34,868 bases of DNA from Kiritimatiellia bacterium (GTDB taxonomy: Bacteria; Verrucomicrobiota; Kiritimatiellia; RFP12; UBA1067): contig JAEEOY010000040.1 of NCBI GenBank assembly GCA_016284515.1, forward strand, positions 1 through 34,868, written 5' to 3'. Made by a program: the position numbers and the translations under genes. The notes below the pieces were generated by a model, which saw only the letters and a program-made list of their open reading frames with translations, did not search any database and was not told the origin of the DNA. Of the stretch, positions 27,671 to 34,868 are shown piece after piece (within the stretch, counting starts at the first letter, position 1; every line of letters starts with the position of its first letter).

Positions 27671-28852
27671 GTGCGCAAGTCCGCACTAATCGCACTAGCC
27701 CTGGTTGTCGCGGCTCTCGTGGCACTGGGGCTTATCGTTCTCTGCAGCGCAAGCCAGGCGAACGGCATCAAGCTGCATAAGGACGCATACTACTTTTTCA
27801 ACAGGCAGATCGTCTACATAGCGGCGGGCGTGTTGATCGCCGTTGTCACCGCTTTCGTGGACTACAGGAAGTGGCGCGAGATACCTGGTGCGGCGTGGTT
27901 CATGTATGGCGCCGTCCTCGTGCTGATGGTGCTGGTGCTCCCGTATTTCATCGGGCACAAGGTCAACGGATCCTTCCGCTGGATCAGGCTCGGCCCTGTA
28001 AACCTGCAGCCGAGCGAGCTCGCCAAGCTGGCGATCGTCATCGTCGTCGCGGTGTGGATGGACCGCCTTGCCTGGCGCGTTGAGCTATTCGTCAAGGGCA
28101 CGCTGGTTCCGTTCATGCTGATCGGTGCGTACGCCTTCCTCGCGCAGCGCGAGCCCGACTACGGCTCTCTCATGGTGATCGCCGCCGCCGGCGCGCTCGT
28201 CATGTTCGTCGCAGGGGCGAGGTTCTGGCACATGTTTCCGCTTGGGCTTGCGGGAGGAGGGCTCGCGTTTGCGGCGATGTGCTTCAACGACAACAGGATG
28301 CGCCGCCTTATGGCGTATGTCAACGCCGCGTTCGGGAATGCCGCGGAGGCGGCGGAGAAGGTGCCGATCTCGAAGATGGACCCCGCGCAGTTCCAGGCCC
28401 ACATGGCGCTCGTCGCCTTCAAGAACGGCGGAATCGGAGGCGTCGGGCTGGGCGAATCCATACAGAAGCAGTACTACCTCCCCGAGTGCCACACGGACTT
28501 CATCTTCGCCGTGGGCGCGGAGGAGCTCGGTCTCTTTTTCTCGATAGGCGTCATCCTCCTCTTCACCGCCTTCTTCGCGCTGAGCATATATATCGCGCGG
28601 AACGCCTCCGACAGGTTCGGACGCTTCCTCGTCATCGGCATGTCGTTCATAATATTCTTCCAGGCGATGTTCAACCTCGGCGTCGTGTGCGAGGCGCTGC
28701 CGACGAAGGGTATGGCGCTGCCGTTCTTCAGCTACGGCGGGACCAACATGCTCTGCGCGTTTTTCGCAGTGGGCACGATACTTTCCGTCGGAATCCACTC
28801 CTACCGCGACAGGAAGCGCGTCCTCACGCGCAGCGTCGCGACAAGGGCCTGA
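27671..28852 (+). CDS. ftsW: FtsW/RodA-family peptidoglycan glycosyltransferase
   Basis: A 393-residue polytopic membrane protein (SEDS family), starting with GTG 6 bp after the LysM gene. Motifs include the SASQANGI region, NGSFRWIRLGPVNLQPSELAKLA, QREPDYGSLMV, GGIGGVGLGESIQKQYYLPECHTDFIFAVGAEELG and LPTKGMALPFFSYGGTNML. The last two favour FtsW over RodA. It polymerises lipid II at the septum with a class B penicillin-binding protein, which is not in this window. The murD - LysM - ftsW order looks like a remnant of a division and cell-wall cluster. Confidence 0.92.
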   Translation: MRKSALIALALVVAALVALGLIVLCSASQANGIKLHKDAYYFFNRQIVYIAAGVLIAVVTAFVDYRKWREIPGAAWFMYGAVLVLMVLVLPYFIGHKVNGSFRWIRLGPVNLQPSELAKLAIVIVVAVWMDRLAWRVELFVKGTLVPFMLIGAYAFLAQREPDYGSLMVIAAAGALVMFVAGARFWHMFPLGLAGGGLAFAAMCFNDNRMRRLMAYVNAAFGNAAEAAEKVPISKMDPAQFQAHMALVAFKNGGIGGVGLGESIQKQYYLPECHTDFIFAVGAEELGLFFSIGVILLFTAFFALSIYIARNASDRFGRFLVIGMSFIIFFQAMFNLGVVCEALPTKGMALPFFSYGGTNMLCAFFAVGTILSVGIHSYRDRKRVLTRSVATRA

Positions 28853-28856
28853 CGCG

Positions 28857-30140
28857 ATGGCTTCGCAGTTTCCAGAGTTTACCGTCACGTCGCTTACGGC
28901 TGAGCTGAAGCGCACGCTCGAGGGCGGATTCTCCAAGATCGTCGTCGAGGGCGAGATAAGCGGATGGCGCAGGTATCCTTCCGGACACTGCTACTTCACT
29001 CTCAAGGACGGCGGGGCGCAGATCTCCGCCGTGATGTTCGCGGGGCCCTACGAGGCGATCTGCGGCAGACATCCCGAGATGCGCGACGGACTCAAGGACG
29101 GCGCGAAGGTGAAGCTGTTCGCAAATGTCTCGGTCTATGCCCCGAAGGGAAACTACCAGCTCGTCGTCCTTTCTGCAAAGCTCGCCGGCCTCGGCGACCT
29201 CATGCAGCGCTACCTCGAGCTCAAGTCGAAGCTCGAAGCGGAGGGGCTCTTCGACCAGGCGCGGAAGCGTCCGCTCCCGAAGATGCCGCGCCGTATCGGA
29301 ATCGTCACGAGCGAGTCGGGTGCGGTCATCCACGACATGTGCACCGTCCTCACTCGGCGCTTCCCCAATCTCCTCATCCGCCTCTTTCCGTCGTCCGTCC
29401 AGGGCGCGGACGCTCCGAAGACGCTTGTCGAGGGCGTTGCGTACTTCAACTCCTTGTCCGCGGATGAGGCGCCGGACCTCCTCATCGTCGCGCGCGGCGG
29501 CGGAAGCTTCGAGGACCTCTTCTGCTTCAACGACGAGACGCTCGTGCGCGCCGTCGCCGCGTCGAAGATACCGACGATATCGGCGGTCGGACACGAGACG
29601 GACTACACTCTCTGCGACTTCGCGGCCGACAGGCGCGCGGGCACTCCGTCCATCGCGGCCGAGATCGCCGTCCCCGTGATGGACGAGCTCAAGGCGAAGC
29701 TCGACGCGCAGATGTCGCGCATCGTCTCGGCGCTGCGCTCCAAATACGAGTTCTGCGCCCAGCGCGTCGACAATCTCGCCGACTCTCTCGCGCCGGCGCT
29801 GGAGTCGCGCGCCTCCGACGCCGCGCACAGGGTGGAGGTGCTTTCCTCGGCGCTTGGCGTCGCTCTCTCCGCGCGCGCCACCGACGTCGCGCACAGGCTG
29901 GATTCGCTCTCGTCCGCGCTGGGATCTTCCATCGTCCTGAACCTCACGCGCCGGGAATCCGAGTTCGAGCGGCTGAGGACGAAGCTCGCGATGCTTTCTC
30001 CGTATTCCGTGCTGGAGCGCGGATACTCCCTCACCACCGACGCGTCCGGCGCAGTGGTGAAGTCTGCGGACCAGGTGAAGCCGGGCGACGTGATCAGGAC
30101 CCGCCTCGCCTCGGGCGCGCTGAGTTCGACCGTAACATGA
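28857..30140 (+). CDS. xseA: Exodeoxyribonuclease VII large subunit
   Basis: A 427-residue protein 4 bp after ftsW. The N-terminal OB-fold (FTVTSLTAELKRTLEGGFSKIVVEGEIS, GHCYFTLKD, PKGNYQLVV) is followed by the catalytic domain, which contains RIGIVTSESGAVIHD, ARGGGSFEDLFCFND and SAVGHETDYTLCDFAADRRAGTPS. A coiled-coil region built from three 22-residue repeats comes next, and the C-terminus ends ERGYSLTT. With XseB it degrades single-stranded DNA to oligonucleotides. No xseB is adjacent. Confidence 0.95.
   Translation: MASQFPEFTVTSLTAELKRTLEGGFSKIVVEGEISGWRRYPSGHCYFTLKDGGAQISAVMFAGPYEAICGRHPEMRDGLKDGAKVKLFANVSVYAPKGNYQLVVLSAKLAGLGDLMQRYLELKSKLEAEGLFDQARKRPLPKMPRRIGIVTSESGAVIHDMCTVLTRRFPNLLIRLFPSSVQGADAPKTLVEGVAYFNSLSADEAPDLLIVARGGGSFEDLFCFNDETLVRAVAASKIPTISAVGHETDYTLCDFAADRRAGTPSIAAEIAVPVMDELKAKLDAQMSRIVSALRSKYEFCAQRVDNLADSLAPALESRASDAAHRVEVLSSALGVALSARATDVAHRLDSLSSALGSSIVLNLTRRESEFERLRTKLAMLSPYSVLERGYSLTTDASGAVVKSADQVKPGDVIRTRLASGALSSTVT
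29757..29954 (+). repeat. Three 66-bp tandem coding repeats in xseA
   Basis: Units at 29757, 29823 and 29889 encode 22-residue repeats starting AQRVDNLADSL, AHRVEVLSSAL and AHRLDSLSSAL. They correspond to coiled-coil turns of the large subunit. The third unit is the most diverged at its end. Confidence 0.75.
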
Positions 30141-30158
30141 AAAAGGCAGGACAGGCAG

Positions 30159-30806
30159 ATGAACGCAGTATTCTTCGACGTTGACGGAACTCTCTTCGAC
30201 ACGCGCGCCGACCTCGCGGCGACGGTAAACCACACGCGGCGGGACCTCGGCTTCCCCGAGCTTCCCGTCGAGGCGGTGATCACGCACGTGGGGCAGGGCG
30301 CGCGCTACCTCCTCGAGCACGCGATACCGGAGGCGAAGGTTCCCTACGAACAGCTCTGGGAGATATTCAGGAGCCACTACGCCGAGCACTGCTGCGAGAC
30401 CGTCGCGCCGTATCCGAACGTGAGGCGCACGCTCGACGAGCTCGCCGCGCGCGGATGGAAGCTCGGGATCAACACGAACAAGCCCAACTTCGCCGTGAAG
30501 CTCATTCTCGAGAAGTTCGGCTTCGCGAGGTACTTCGGCGCGGCGGTGGTCGCGGGGGGCGACGGAGTGCCGCTGAAGCCGGACGCGCAGTCGCTCCGCG
30601 CGTGCGCGGCAAGGCTCGGCGGGCACCGGCTATCGTCGCACGACTGGATGGTCGGCGACAGCTGGACGGACATGCAGGCCGCGTCAAATGCCGGAATTAA
30701 GGGCGCTTTCTGCACTTTTGGCTTTGGAAGGCTCAACGACTCCAGATGCACCGTTAAGATAAATCGTTTCGAAGAACTCCTTCGGCACTTGAAAGCCGAG
30801 GACTAA
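30159..30806 (+). CDS. HAD hydrolase, phosphoglycolate phosphatase-like
   Basis: A 215-residue haloacid dehalogenase-superfamily phosphatase. Motif I is FFDVDGTLFDT at the N-terminus, motif II lies in GINTNKP, the motif III lysine lies in PLKPDAQSL, and motif IV is VGDSWTDMQAA. A helical cap lies between motifs I and II. It resembles Gph/PgpB-type phosphatases, but the substrate cannot be fixed from sequence. It starts 18 bp after xseA and ends just before the rpmH promoter. Confidence 0.88.
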   Translation: MNAVFFDVDGTLFDTRADLAATVNHTRRDLGFPELPVEAVITHVGQGARYLLEHAIPEAKVPYEQLWEIFRSHYAEHCCETVAPYPNVRRTLDELAARGWKLGINTNKPNFAVKLILEKFGFARYFGAAVVAGGDGVPLKPDAQSLRACAARLGGHRLSSHDWMVGDSWTDMQAASNAGIKGAFCTFGFGRLNDSRCTVKINRFEELLRHLKAED

Positions 30807-30818
30807 ATATGGTAAAAT
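30789..30818 (+). promoter_or_regulatory. Promoter of rpmH-rnpA-yidD-nth
   Basis: The -35 TTGAAA (30789-30794) and the extended -10 TGGTAAAAT (30810-30818) are separated by an 18-bp spacer. The start is near 30825. The leader of about 28 nt carries GAAAGGAAGAA before the rpmH ATG. The -10 region is identical over 15 bases to that of the RnfG-like gene. Confidence 0.7.
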
Positions 30819-30852
30819 ATCCGCTCATTTCAGTTGAAAGGAAGAATCAATC

Positions 30853-30990
30853 ATGAAGATGACATGGCAGCCCTCTAAGATCAAGAGGAAAAGGAAAATC
30901 GGTTACCGCGCCCGCAAGGCGACCAAGGGAGGCCGCAAGGTCCTCGCATCCCGTCGTGCGAAGGGGCGCAAGCGCCTCACGCAGGTCTAA
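30853..30990 (+). CDS. rpmH: 50S ribosomal protein L34
   Basis: A 45-residue highly basic protein too short for the ORF track. The sequence [20 protein letters not shown], then [21 protein letters not shown], matches bacterial L34 along its full length. It is a structural protein of the large ribosomal subunit. The ribosome site AAAGGAAGAA precedes the ATG. The order rpmH-rnpA-yidD is conserved in bacteria, but the usual upstream dnaA is absent here. Confidence 0.97.
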   Translation: MKMTWQPSKIKRKRKIGYRARKATKGGRKVLASRRAKGRKRLTQV

Positions 30991-31003
30991 GGACGTAGCC
31001 GGC

Positions 31004-31342
31004 ATGTCCACGCGGCTCCCCGGCGCGAAGTACAAGCGTATCTTCGACCGGGGGCGTTCCGTAAAGGGACGTCTCCTAGTCGCGTGGCGGTTATCGTCTC
31101 CCGACGCCGACCGGCAGGCCGGCGTCGTCGTTTCAAAGAAGAGCTTCCACGATGCGGTCGACCGCAATCGCGCGAAGCGCCTCCTGCGCGAGGCGTATCG
31201 TCTTCTCGTCAAGGAAGGCGCGATGCCCGCGAACACGGAGTGGATATTCATCGGCCGCGCGGCGCTCCGCGGCAGGCGATGCGCCGATGTAATGGAGGAG
31301 ATGAAATGCCTCGCGTCTCGCGATTCGCGTCCGAGGCATTGA
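31004..31342 (+). CDS. rnpA: Ribonuclease P protein component
   Basis: A 112-residue basic protein. I chose ATG 31004, 10 bp after AAGGA, rather than the track start inside rpmH. It has [19 protein letters not shown] at the N-terminus, the conserved [26 protein letters not shown] motif that binds RNase P RNA, and WIFIGRAA. It assists cleavage of tRNA 5' leaders. The end overlaps yidD by 37 bp, with the yidD ribosome site GGAGGAG inside rnpA. Confidence 0.95.
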   Translation: MSTRLPGAKYKRIFDRGRSVKGRLLVAWRLSSPDADRQAGVVVSKKSFHDAVDRNRAKRLLREAYRLLVKEGAMPANTEWIFIGRAALRGRRCADVMEEMKCLASRDSRPRH

Positions 31343-31611
31343 TTCTCCTCGTTCGCGCCTACCAGATCGTCCTTTCGCCGATTATGGGCGGCGCCTGCCG
31401 TTTCGAGCCCAGCTGCTCCAACTACATGATAGAGTCGCTCCGCGTCCACGGTCCGTTCAAGGGGACCCTGCTCGGGCTCTGGCGGATCCTTCGCTGCCAT
31501 CCCTTTGGCGCGCACGGCTACGATCCCGTGCCGCCCCGCGGCCGCTGGCGCTTGCGCAACGAGGCGGAATCGGGTAAAATGCACTCCATGAAAAGCGAGG
31601 AACCTAAATGA
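31306..31611 (+). CDS. yidD: Membrane protein insertion efficiency factor YidD
   Basis: A 101-residue protein starting at ATG 31306 directly after GGAGGAG. The family core is complete: [31 protein letters not shown], then [20 protein letters not shown]. It lies at the inner membrane and helps YidC-dependent insertion. yidC normally follows, but nth follows here. The tail ([10 protein letters not shown]) overlaps the nth start by 4 bp (ATGA) and contains the nth ribosome site GAGG. Confidence 0.93.
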   Translation: MPRVSRFASEALILLVRAYQIVLSPIMGGACRFEPSCSNYMIESLRVHGPFKGTLLGLWRILRCHPFGAHGYDPVPPRGRWRLRNEAESGKMHSMKSEEPK

Positions 31612-32261
31612 CCGTCGCCGACATACCGTCCGTGGACAGGGCGCTGAAGCGCGAGTTCAAGGCGCACAGCGCGCCGATAATCGAGCTCATCGAGGCGCAG
31701 ACGCACGATCCGTTCTGCGTGCTCGTCGGGACGATACTCTCGGCTCGCACGAAGGACGCGTGCACCGCAGGGGCGGTGCGGCGACTCTTCGCCGAGGCGG
31801 AGGGGGAGCGCTTCGCTCCGTCCGACCTCGAGCGCCTTCCGGAGGCGAAGATCGAGAAGCTCATATTCCCCGTCGGCTTCTACCACGACAAGGCGCGCCA
31901 CCTGAAGGCCCTGCCGAAGGTGTTGAAGGAGAAGTTCGGCGGCGTGCTGCCGAAAACCGTCGAGGAGCTGTGCGAGCTTCCGGGCGTCGGACGCAAGACG
32001 GCGAACCTCACGGTAGCCGTCGGATTCGACCTTCCCGCCATATGCGTCGACGTGCATGTCCACAGGATATGCAACCGCCTCGGGCTCATAAAGACCAAGA
32101 CGCCGCTCGAGACGGAGATGACGCTGAGGAAGATACTCCCCGTCAGGTACTGGAAGACGTGGAACAGCCATCTCGTCTCGTTCGGACAGACGCGCTGCGC
32201 GCCGCTGCGTCCGAAGTGCGAGGGCTGCCCGATACGCCGCTTCTGCGAGGCGCAGGCCTGA
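31608..32261 (+). CDS. nth: Endonuclease III (DNA glycosylase/AP lyase)
   Basis: A 217-residue base-excision repair enzyme. The helix-hairpin-helix LPGVGRKTA carries the catalytic lysine (about residue 130), [13 protein letters not shown] carries the catalytic aspartate, and the C-terminal 4Fe-4S loop has the C-x6-C-x2-C-x5-C pattern in [17 protein letters not shown]. It removes oxidised pyrimidines and cuts the abasic site. It is coupled to yidD through ATGA and is the last gene before a terminator. Confidence 0.95.
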   Translation: MTVADIPSVDRALKREFKAHSAPIIELIEAQTHDPFCVLVGTILSARTKDACTAGAVRRLFAEAEGERFAPSDLERLPEAKIEKLIFPVGFYHDKARHLKALPKVLKEKFGGVLPKTVEELCELPGVGRKTANLTVAVGFDLPAICVDVHVHRICNRLGLIKTKTPLETEMTLRKILPVRYWKTWNSHLVSFGQTRCAPLRPKCEGCPIRRFCEAQA

Positions 32262-32266
32262 GAATG

Positions 32267-32290
32267 CGCGGCAGATGCGCCGCGGTTTTT
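32267..32290 (+). terminator. Terminator after nth
   Basis: The stem CGCGGC / GCCGCG with loop AGATGC is followed by G and TTTTT (32286-32290). The T-run ends inside the extended -10 of the next promoter. Confidence 0.65.
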
Positions 32291-32298
32291 GGTATAAT
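32290..32298 (+). promoter_or_regulatory. Extended -10 promoter of thrH
   Basis: TGGTATAAT lies at 32290-32298, immediately after the terminator T-run. The start near 32305 gives an 18-nt leader containing AAAGGAAA. The -35 position is occupied by the terminator stem, so recognition must rely on the extended -10. Confidence 0.7.
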
Positions 32299-32322
32299 AT
32301 TCCCGCAAAGGAAACGAATAAG

Positions 32323-32922
32323 ATGAATGTTGTCTGCTTGGATCTCGAAGGCGTGCTTGTTCCGGAAATCTGGATCGCGTTTGCGGAGAAGACGGGAATC
32401 CCCGAATTCCGCCGCACGACGCGCGACGAGCCGGACTACGCCAAGCTCATGCGCTTCAGGATAGACCTGCTCGAAAGGCATGGTCTCGGATTGAAGGAGA
32501 TACAGGAGGTCATCGCGGGGGTGGATCCGCTCCCCGGCGCGAAGGACTTCCTCGACGCGCTCCGCGCGAAGACGCAGGTCCTGATACTGTCCGACACCTT
32601 CTACGAGTTCGCGATGCCGCTCATGAAGAAGCTCGGTTATCCGACGCTTATGTGCAATGCGCTCGAGGTCTCGCCGGAAGGGAAGATCACCGGCTACAGG
32701 ATGCGCTGCGACCACTCCAAGCTCACGACGGTGAAGGCGCTCCAGAGCTGCGGCTTCGAGACGATCGCGGCGGGAGACAGCTTCAACGACCTGGAGATGA
32801 TCCGCGCGTCGAAGGCCGGGTTCCTGTTCCGCTCGACGGACGCGATAAAGGCGGCGAATCCGGACCTCCCCGCGTTCGAGAACTACGAAGACTTCCTCCG
32901 CGGCATATGCGCCGCGCTCTGA
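32323..32922 (+). CDS. thrH: Phosphoserine phosphatase / homoserine phosphotransferase ThrH
   Basis: A 199-residue HAD-family enzyme starting at ATG 32323, placed by the promoter; the track start at 32275 lies in the terminator. The ThrH-specific motif I is CLDLEGVLVPEIW (DxEGV rather than the DxDGT form). It is followed by ILSDTFYEFAMPLMKKLGYPTLMCN and the motif IV region AGDSFNDLEM. It dephosphorylates phosphoserine and can transfer phosphate to homoserine. The amidase gene follows 1 bp after its stop. Confidence 0.93.
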   Translation: MNVVCLDLEGVLVPEIWIAFAEKTGIPEFRRTTRDEPDYAKLMRFRIDLLERHGLGLKEIQEVIAGVDPLPGAKDFLDALRAKTQVLILSDTFYEFAMPLMKKLGYPTLMCNALEVSPEGKITGYRMRCDHSKLTTVKALQSCGFETIAAGDSFNDLEMIRASKAGFLFRSTDAIKAANPDLPAFENYEDFLRGICAAL

Positions 32923-32923
32923 C

Positions 32924-33892
32924 ATGATTGCGACAATCCTGCTGGCTGCAGCCCCCATCGTGGCGTTCCCCTCCGAGGGAGCGCGGCTCCCCGCCATCGA
33001 CAAGGTGTACCTGATCGGCTCCACGCGCAAGGGCGACACGAACGTAGTCGTCAACGGCGAGAGCGTGTCCGTGTACCGCACGGGCGCGTGGGCGACGATG
33101 GTCGACGTGTCGGAGGGCTCGAACGACGTGTCGGTCGTCGCGCAGTCCGGGGAGTCTACGAACGTGTGGTTCCGCATCGCGAAGAAGCCGTTGGCGGGCC
33201 CGAACGCGACGCCCGCTCCGCCGAAGGTGTGGGAGAAGCTCGAGTACGCGAAGGACGAGGCGAAGGAGCCCCCGACGAACAAGGCGCCGAGCGAGATAAC
33301 GATCGTGCTCGATCCCGGGCACGGCGGAAGCGACACCGGCGCGGTGAGTCCGCACGGATTCTTCGAGAAGGACGCCAACCTCCTCACGGCGGCGCGCGTA
33401 AGGAAGGAGCTTGAGTCGCTAGGGTACAACGTCGTCATGACGCGCGAGGACGACACGTTCCCCTCGCTCTACGACAGGCCGAAGGTCGCGCACGCGAATG
33501 GCGCGGACGCCTTCGTGTCGATACACCACAACGCGCCGCCGTACGACAAGGATCCGCGCGAGCTGAGGTACCACGCCGTCTATTCGTGGAACGACATCGG
33601 CGAGGCGCTGTCGAAGGCGATAAACGCGCGGATGGCCGCGGAGTTCGACGGCGAGTTCAGGTCCAACGGGAACATGCACGCGAACTTCGCCGTGACGCGC
33701 AATCCGGAGATTCCGAGCTGCCTAATCGAGGCGGACTTCGTGACCTCGCCCGCGGGCGAGGAGGCGATTTGGAACGCGGAGCGCCGCGCGCGGATGGCGC
33801 GCGCTATCGCCGCCGGGATCGACGACTGGTGCAGGGGGCCGGTCAGTGCGTCCGGCGCCAGTCGCGAAGAGTCTGCCCCGTCCGAGCCTTGA
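32924..33892 (+). CDS. N-acetylmuramoyl-L-alanine amidase (Amidase_3)
   Basis: A 322-residue exported enzyme. A short N-terminal hydrophobic signal (MIATILLAAAPIVA) is followed by a beta-rich domain (residues 20-90) and a proline/lysine linker. The zinc amidase domain begins near residue 125 and contains VLDPGHGGSDTGAV, FFEKDANLL, FVSIHHNAP and PSCLIEADFVT. These supply the zinc-binding His and Glu and the catalytic Glu. It cleaves the MurNAc-L-Ala bond of peptidoglycan in the periplasm. The last 50 bp overlap the 3' end of the convergent regulator gene. Confidence 0.9.
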   Translation: MIATILLAAAPIVAFPSEGARLPAIDKVYLIGSTRKGDTNVVVNGESVSVYRTGAWATMVDVSEGSNDVSVVAQSGESTNVWFRIAKKPLAGPNATPAPPKVWEKLEYAKDEAKEPPTNKAPSEITIVLDPGHGGSDTGAVSPHGFFEKDANLLTAARVRKELESLGYNVVMTREDDTFPSLYDRPKVAHANGADAFVSIHHNAPPYDKDPRELRYHAVYSWNDIGEALSKAINARMAAEFDGEFRSNGNMHANFAVTRNPEIPSCLIEADFVTSPAGEEAIWNAERRARMARAIAAGIDDWCRGPVSASGASREESAPSEP

Positions 33893-34868
33893 AGAAGCGC
33901 TTCAGGTAGGAGTCGGACCTCATCCCGCACCGCGCGGCGATGTGTCCGATTGGGACGTCCGACTTCAGCAGCTCGAAGACCTTCGCCAGCCTCACGGACT
34001 GTATCTCCTCCAGGATCGACTTTCCCGTCGCGGCGAGGAACCGCTTCTCGGCGAGCCTTCGCGAGCATGGCATCTCGGCGAGGATGTCCGCGGACGTTAT
34101 GCCTGTCGCGGCGTCGCGGCGGATGCGCTCTACGGCGTGCGCTACGACGGGGTCGTTCCTCACGAGCGCGCGCGACGACTGTCGGCGGACGAGCTTCGTC
34201 GGCGCGAACTTAAGGTGGCGCGGAGGGAGCTTCGGGTTCGCCATGAGCTCCGCGAGCAGGTCGGCCGCGAGGCGTCCGCCGCCGCGGAAGTCCTGCTCGA
34301 TGGACGACACCGTCGGTTCGCAGAGTTCGCAGTGCATCTCCTCGTTGTCGACGCTGACGAGCGTGAAGTCGTCGGGACAGGTCCAGCCGAGCCGGCGGCA
34401 CGCCTCGATGACCTGCACTGCCGCGTAGTCGTTGACCGTGAAGATTCCGACCGGGCGCGGGAGAGGCTTGAGGAACTTCGCGAAGCGCCTTTGCGCGTCC
34501 AGGGTGTCGCCGATGTCCCAGTTTTCGCCGAACGAGACGCATTTCGCGCCGGCCGCGGCCACTGCGGAGGAGAAGGAGTTCTCGCGGCCCTGGCTCCAGC
34601 GGGTGGGGACGCACCATCCGAAGAAGGCGTAGGAGGCTGGCTTCGTGAGCACCAGCTCGTGCGCGGCCATCCGCGCCGTCGCGTCCGGATCGTCGGTCAC
34701 TACATGGCGGGCGTGGAGCGCGTTTGTCGGGTCGGGGTCCATGTACACGACCGGCACCCCCCTGAACGTGCGCGCGAGGTCGAGGGAGTCCGTCTTGCTT
34801 CCCTCGATGATGCAGCCTGCCGGACGCCACTGGCCGAGAATCTCGGAGAGGGAGCGCGTCGTGCGCTC
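33843..34868 (-). CDS. XylR-like transcriptional regulator (LacI-type sensor, AraC-type HTH), partial
   Basis: The minus-strand frame is open to the window edge: 37 codons continue upstream of the GTG used in the track. The N-terminus is therefore missing. The visible part has a periplasmic-binding-like sensor (GIFTVNDYAAVQVIEACRRLGW, then FTLVSVDNEEMHCELCEPTVSSIEQDFRGGGRLAADLL). A C-terminal AraC-type double helix-turn-helix follows (SRRLAEKRFLAATG, then IGHIAARCGMRSDSYLKRFFKARTGQTLRDWR). This layout matches XylR-like sugar regulators, which are abundant in PVC bacteria. The ligand and targets are not visible. It converges on the amidase gene with a 50-bp tail overlap. Confidence 0.88.
   Translation of the reverse strand, partial: ERTTRSLSEILGQWRPAGCIIEGSKTDSLDLARTFRGVPVVYMDPDPTNALHARHVVTDDPDATARMAAHELVLTKPASYAFFGWCVPTRWSQGRENSFSSAVAAAGAKCVSFGENWDIGDTLDAQRRFAKFLKPLPRPVGIFTVNDYAAVQVIEACRRLGWTCPDDFTLVSVDNEEMHCELCEPTVSSIEQDFRGGGRLAADLLAELMANPKLPPRHLKFAPTKLVRRQSSRALVRNDPVVAHAVERIRRDAATGITSADILAEMPCSRRLAEKRFLAATGKSILEEIQSVRLAKVFELLKSDVPIGHIAARCGMRSDSYLKRFFKARTGQTLRDWRRTH

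Noticed and set aside
31575-31611. TAAAAT followed by an apparent leaderless 7-codon ORF (MKSEEPK) just before nth
   Set aside because: The codons are simply the in-frame C-terminal end of yidD; the stop/start overlap with nth is ordinary coupling.
32275-32322. Upstream ATG start for thrH given in the track
   Set aside because: It lies inside the nth terminator hairpin, upstream of the thrH promoter; ATG 32323 begins the conserved ThrH motif.

Overview
The window reads as a GC-rich Gram-negative chromosome. A lipid A-type acyltransferase, a beta-barrel outer-membrane protein and a lipoprotein point to an outer membrane. A regulator with a XylR-like (LacI-type sensor plus AraC-type DNA-binding) layout and the overall gene set suggest the PVC superphylum, perhaps a gut Kiritimatiellae or Lentisphaerae relative. 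That placement is inference; no 16S rRNA is present. I see no tRNA, rRNA, CRISPR array or transposase gene. Genes are nearly all on the + strand in tight operons with 4- or 8-bp start/stop overlaps.

Layout. 1-3.5 kb: an operon of two different glutamate-cysteine-ligase-like enzymes and a class II glutamine amidotransferase. 3.6-5.1 kb: the PLP synthase pair pdxS-pdxT. 5.1-6.0 kb: a LysR regulator. 6.1-8.7 kb: PII protein and ammonium transporter (glnK-amtB) and an outer-membrane barrel protein. 8.8-11.3 kb: glutamine-dependent NAD synthetase and a LysE-type exporter. 11.4-12.1 kb: a MntA-HepT toxin-antitoxin pair. 12.6-15.8 kb: gltD-glmS. 16.25-20.9 kb: gltB. 20.9-25.4 kb: polyprenyl synthase, pgpA, trmB, an orphan RnfG-like protein, an LpxL-like acyltransferase, an RluA-type pseudouridine synthase and a hotdog thioesterase. 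25.4-30.8 kb: murD, a LysM lipoprotein, ftsW, xseA and a HAD phosphatase. 30.85-32.3 kb: rpmH-rnpA-yidD-nth. 32.3-33.9 kb: thrH and an amidase, converging on a XylR-like regulator cut by the window edge.

The strongest new signal is regulatory. glnK-amtB, gltD-glmS and gltB each carry a sigma-54 (-24/-12) promoter with identical spacing. Upstream of each lies the palindrome TTACA-N5-TGTAA, on a common grid of two positions about 66 and 98 bp before the predicted start and 32 bp apart. This looks like an NtrC-like nitrogen regulon with an operator that is not the classical NtrC sequence. Five glutamine-consuming amidotransferases lie within the same 21 kb.

The second strong signal is a set of short-period (7- or 8-bp) repeat elements, several of them long palindromes. 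About six are inserted in frame inside gltB alone, with relatives in murD and between pdxS and pdxT. The third is promoter style: an extended -10 (TGNTATAAT) sits so close to the start codon that several genes (lysR-type, ispA-like, lysE-type) should be transcribed as leaderless or nearly leaderless mRNAs.
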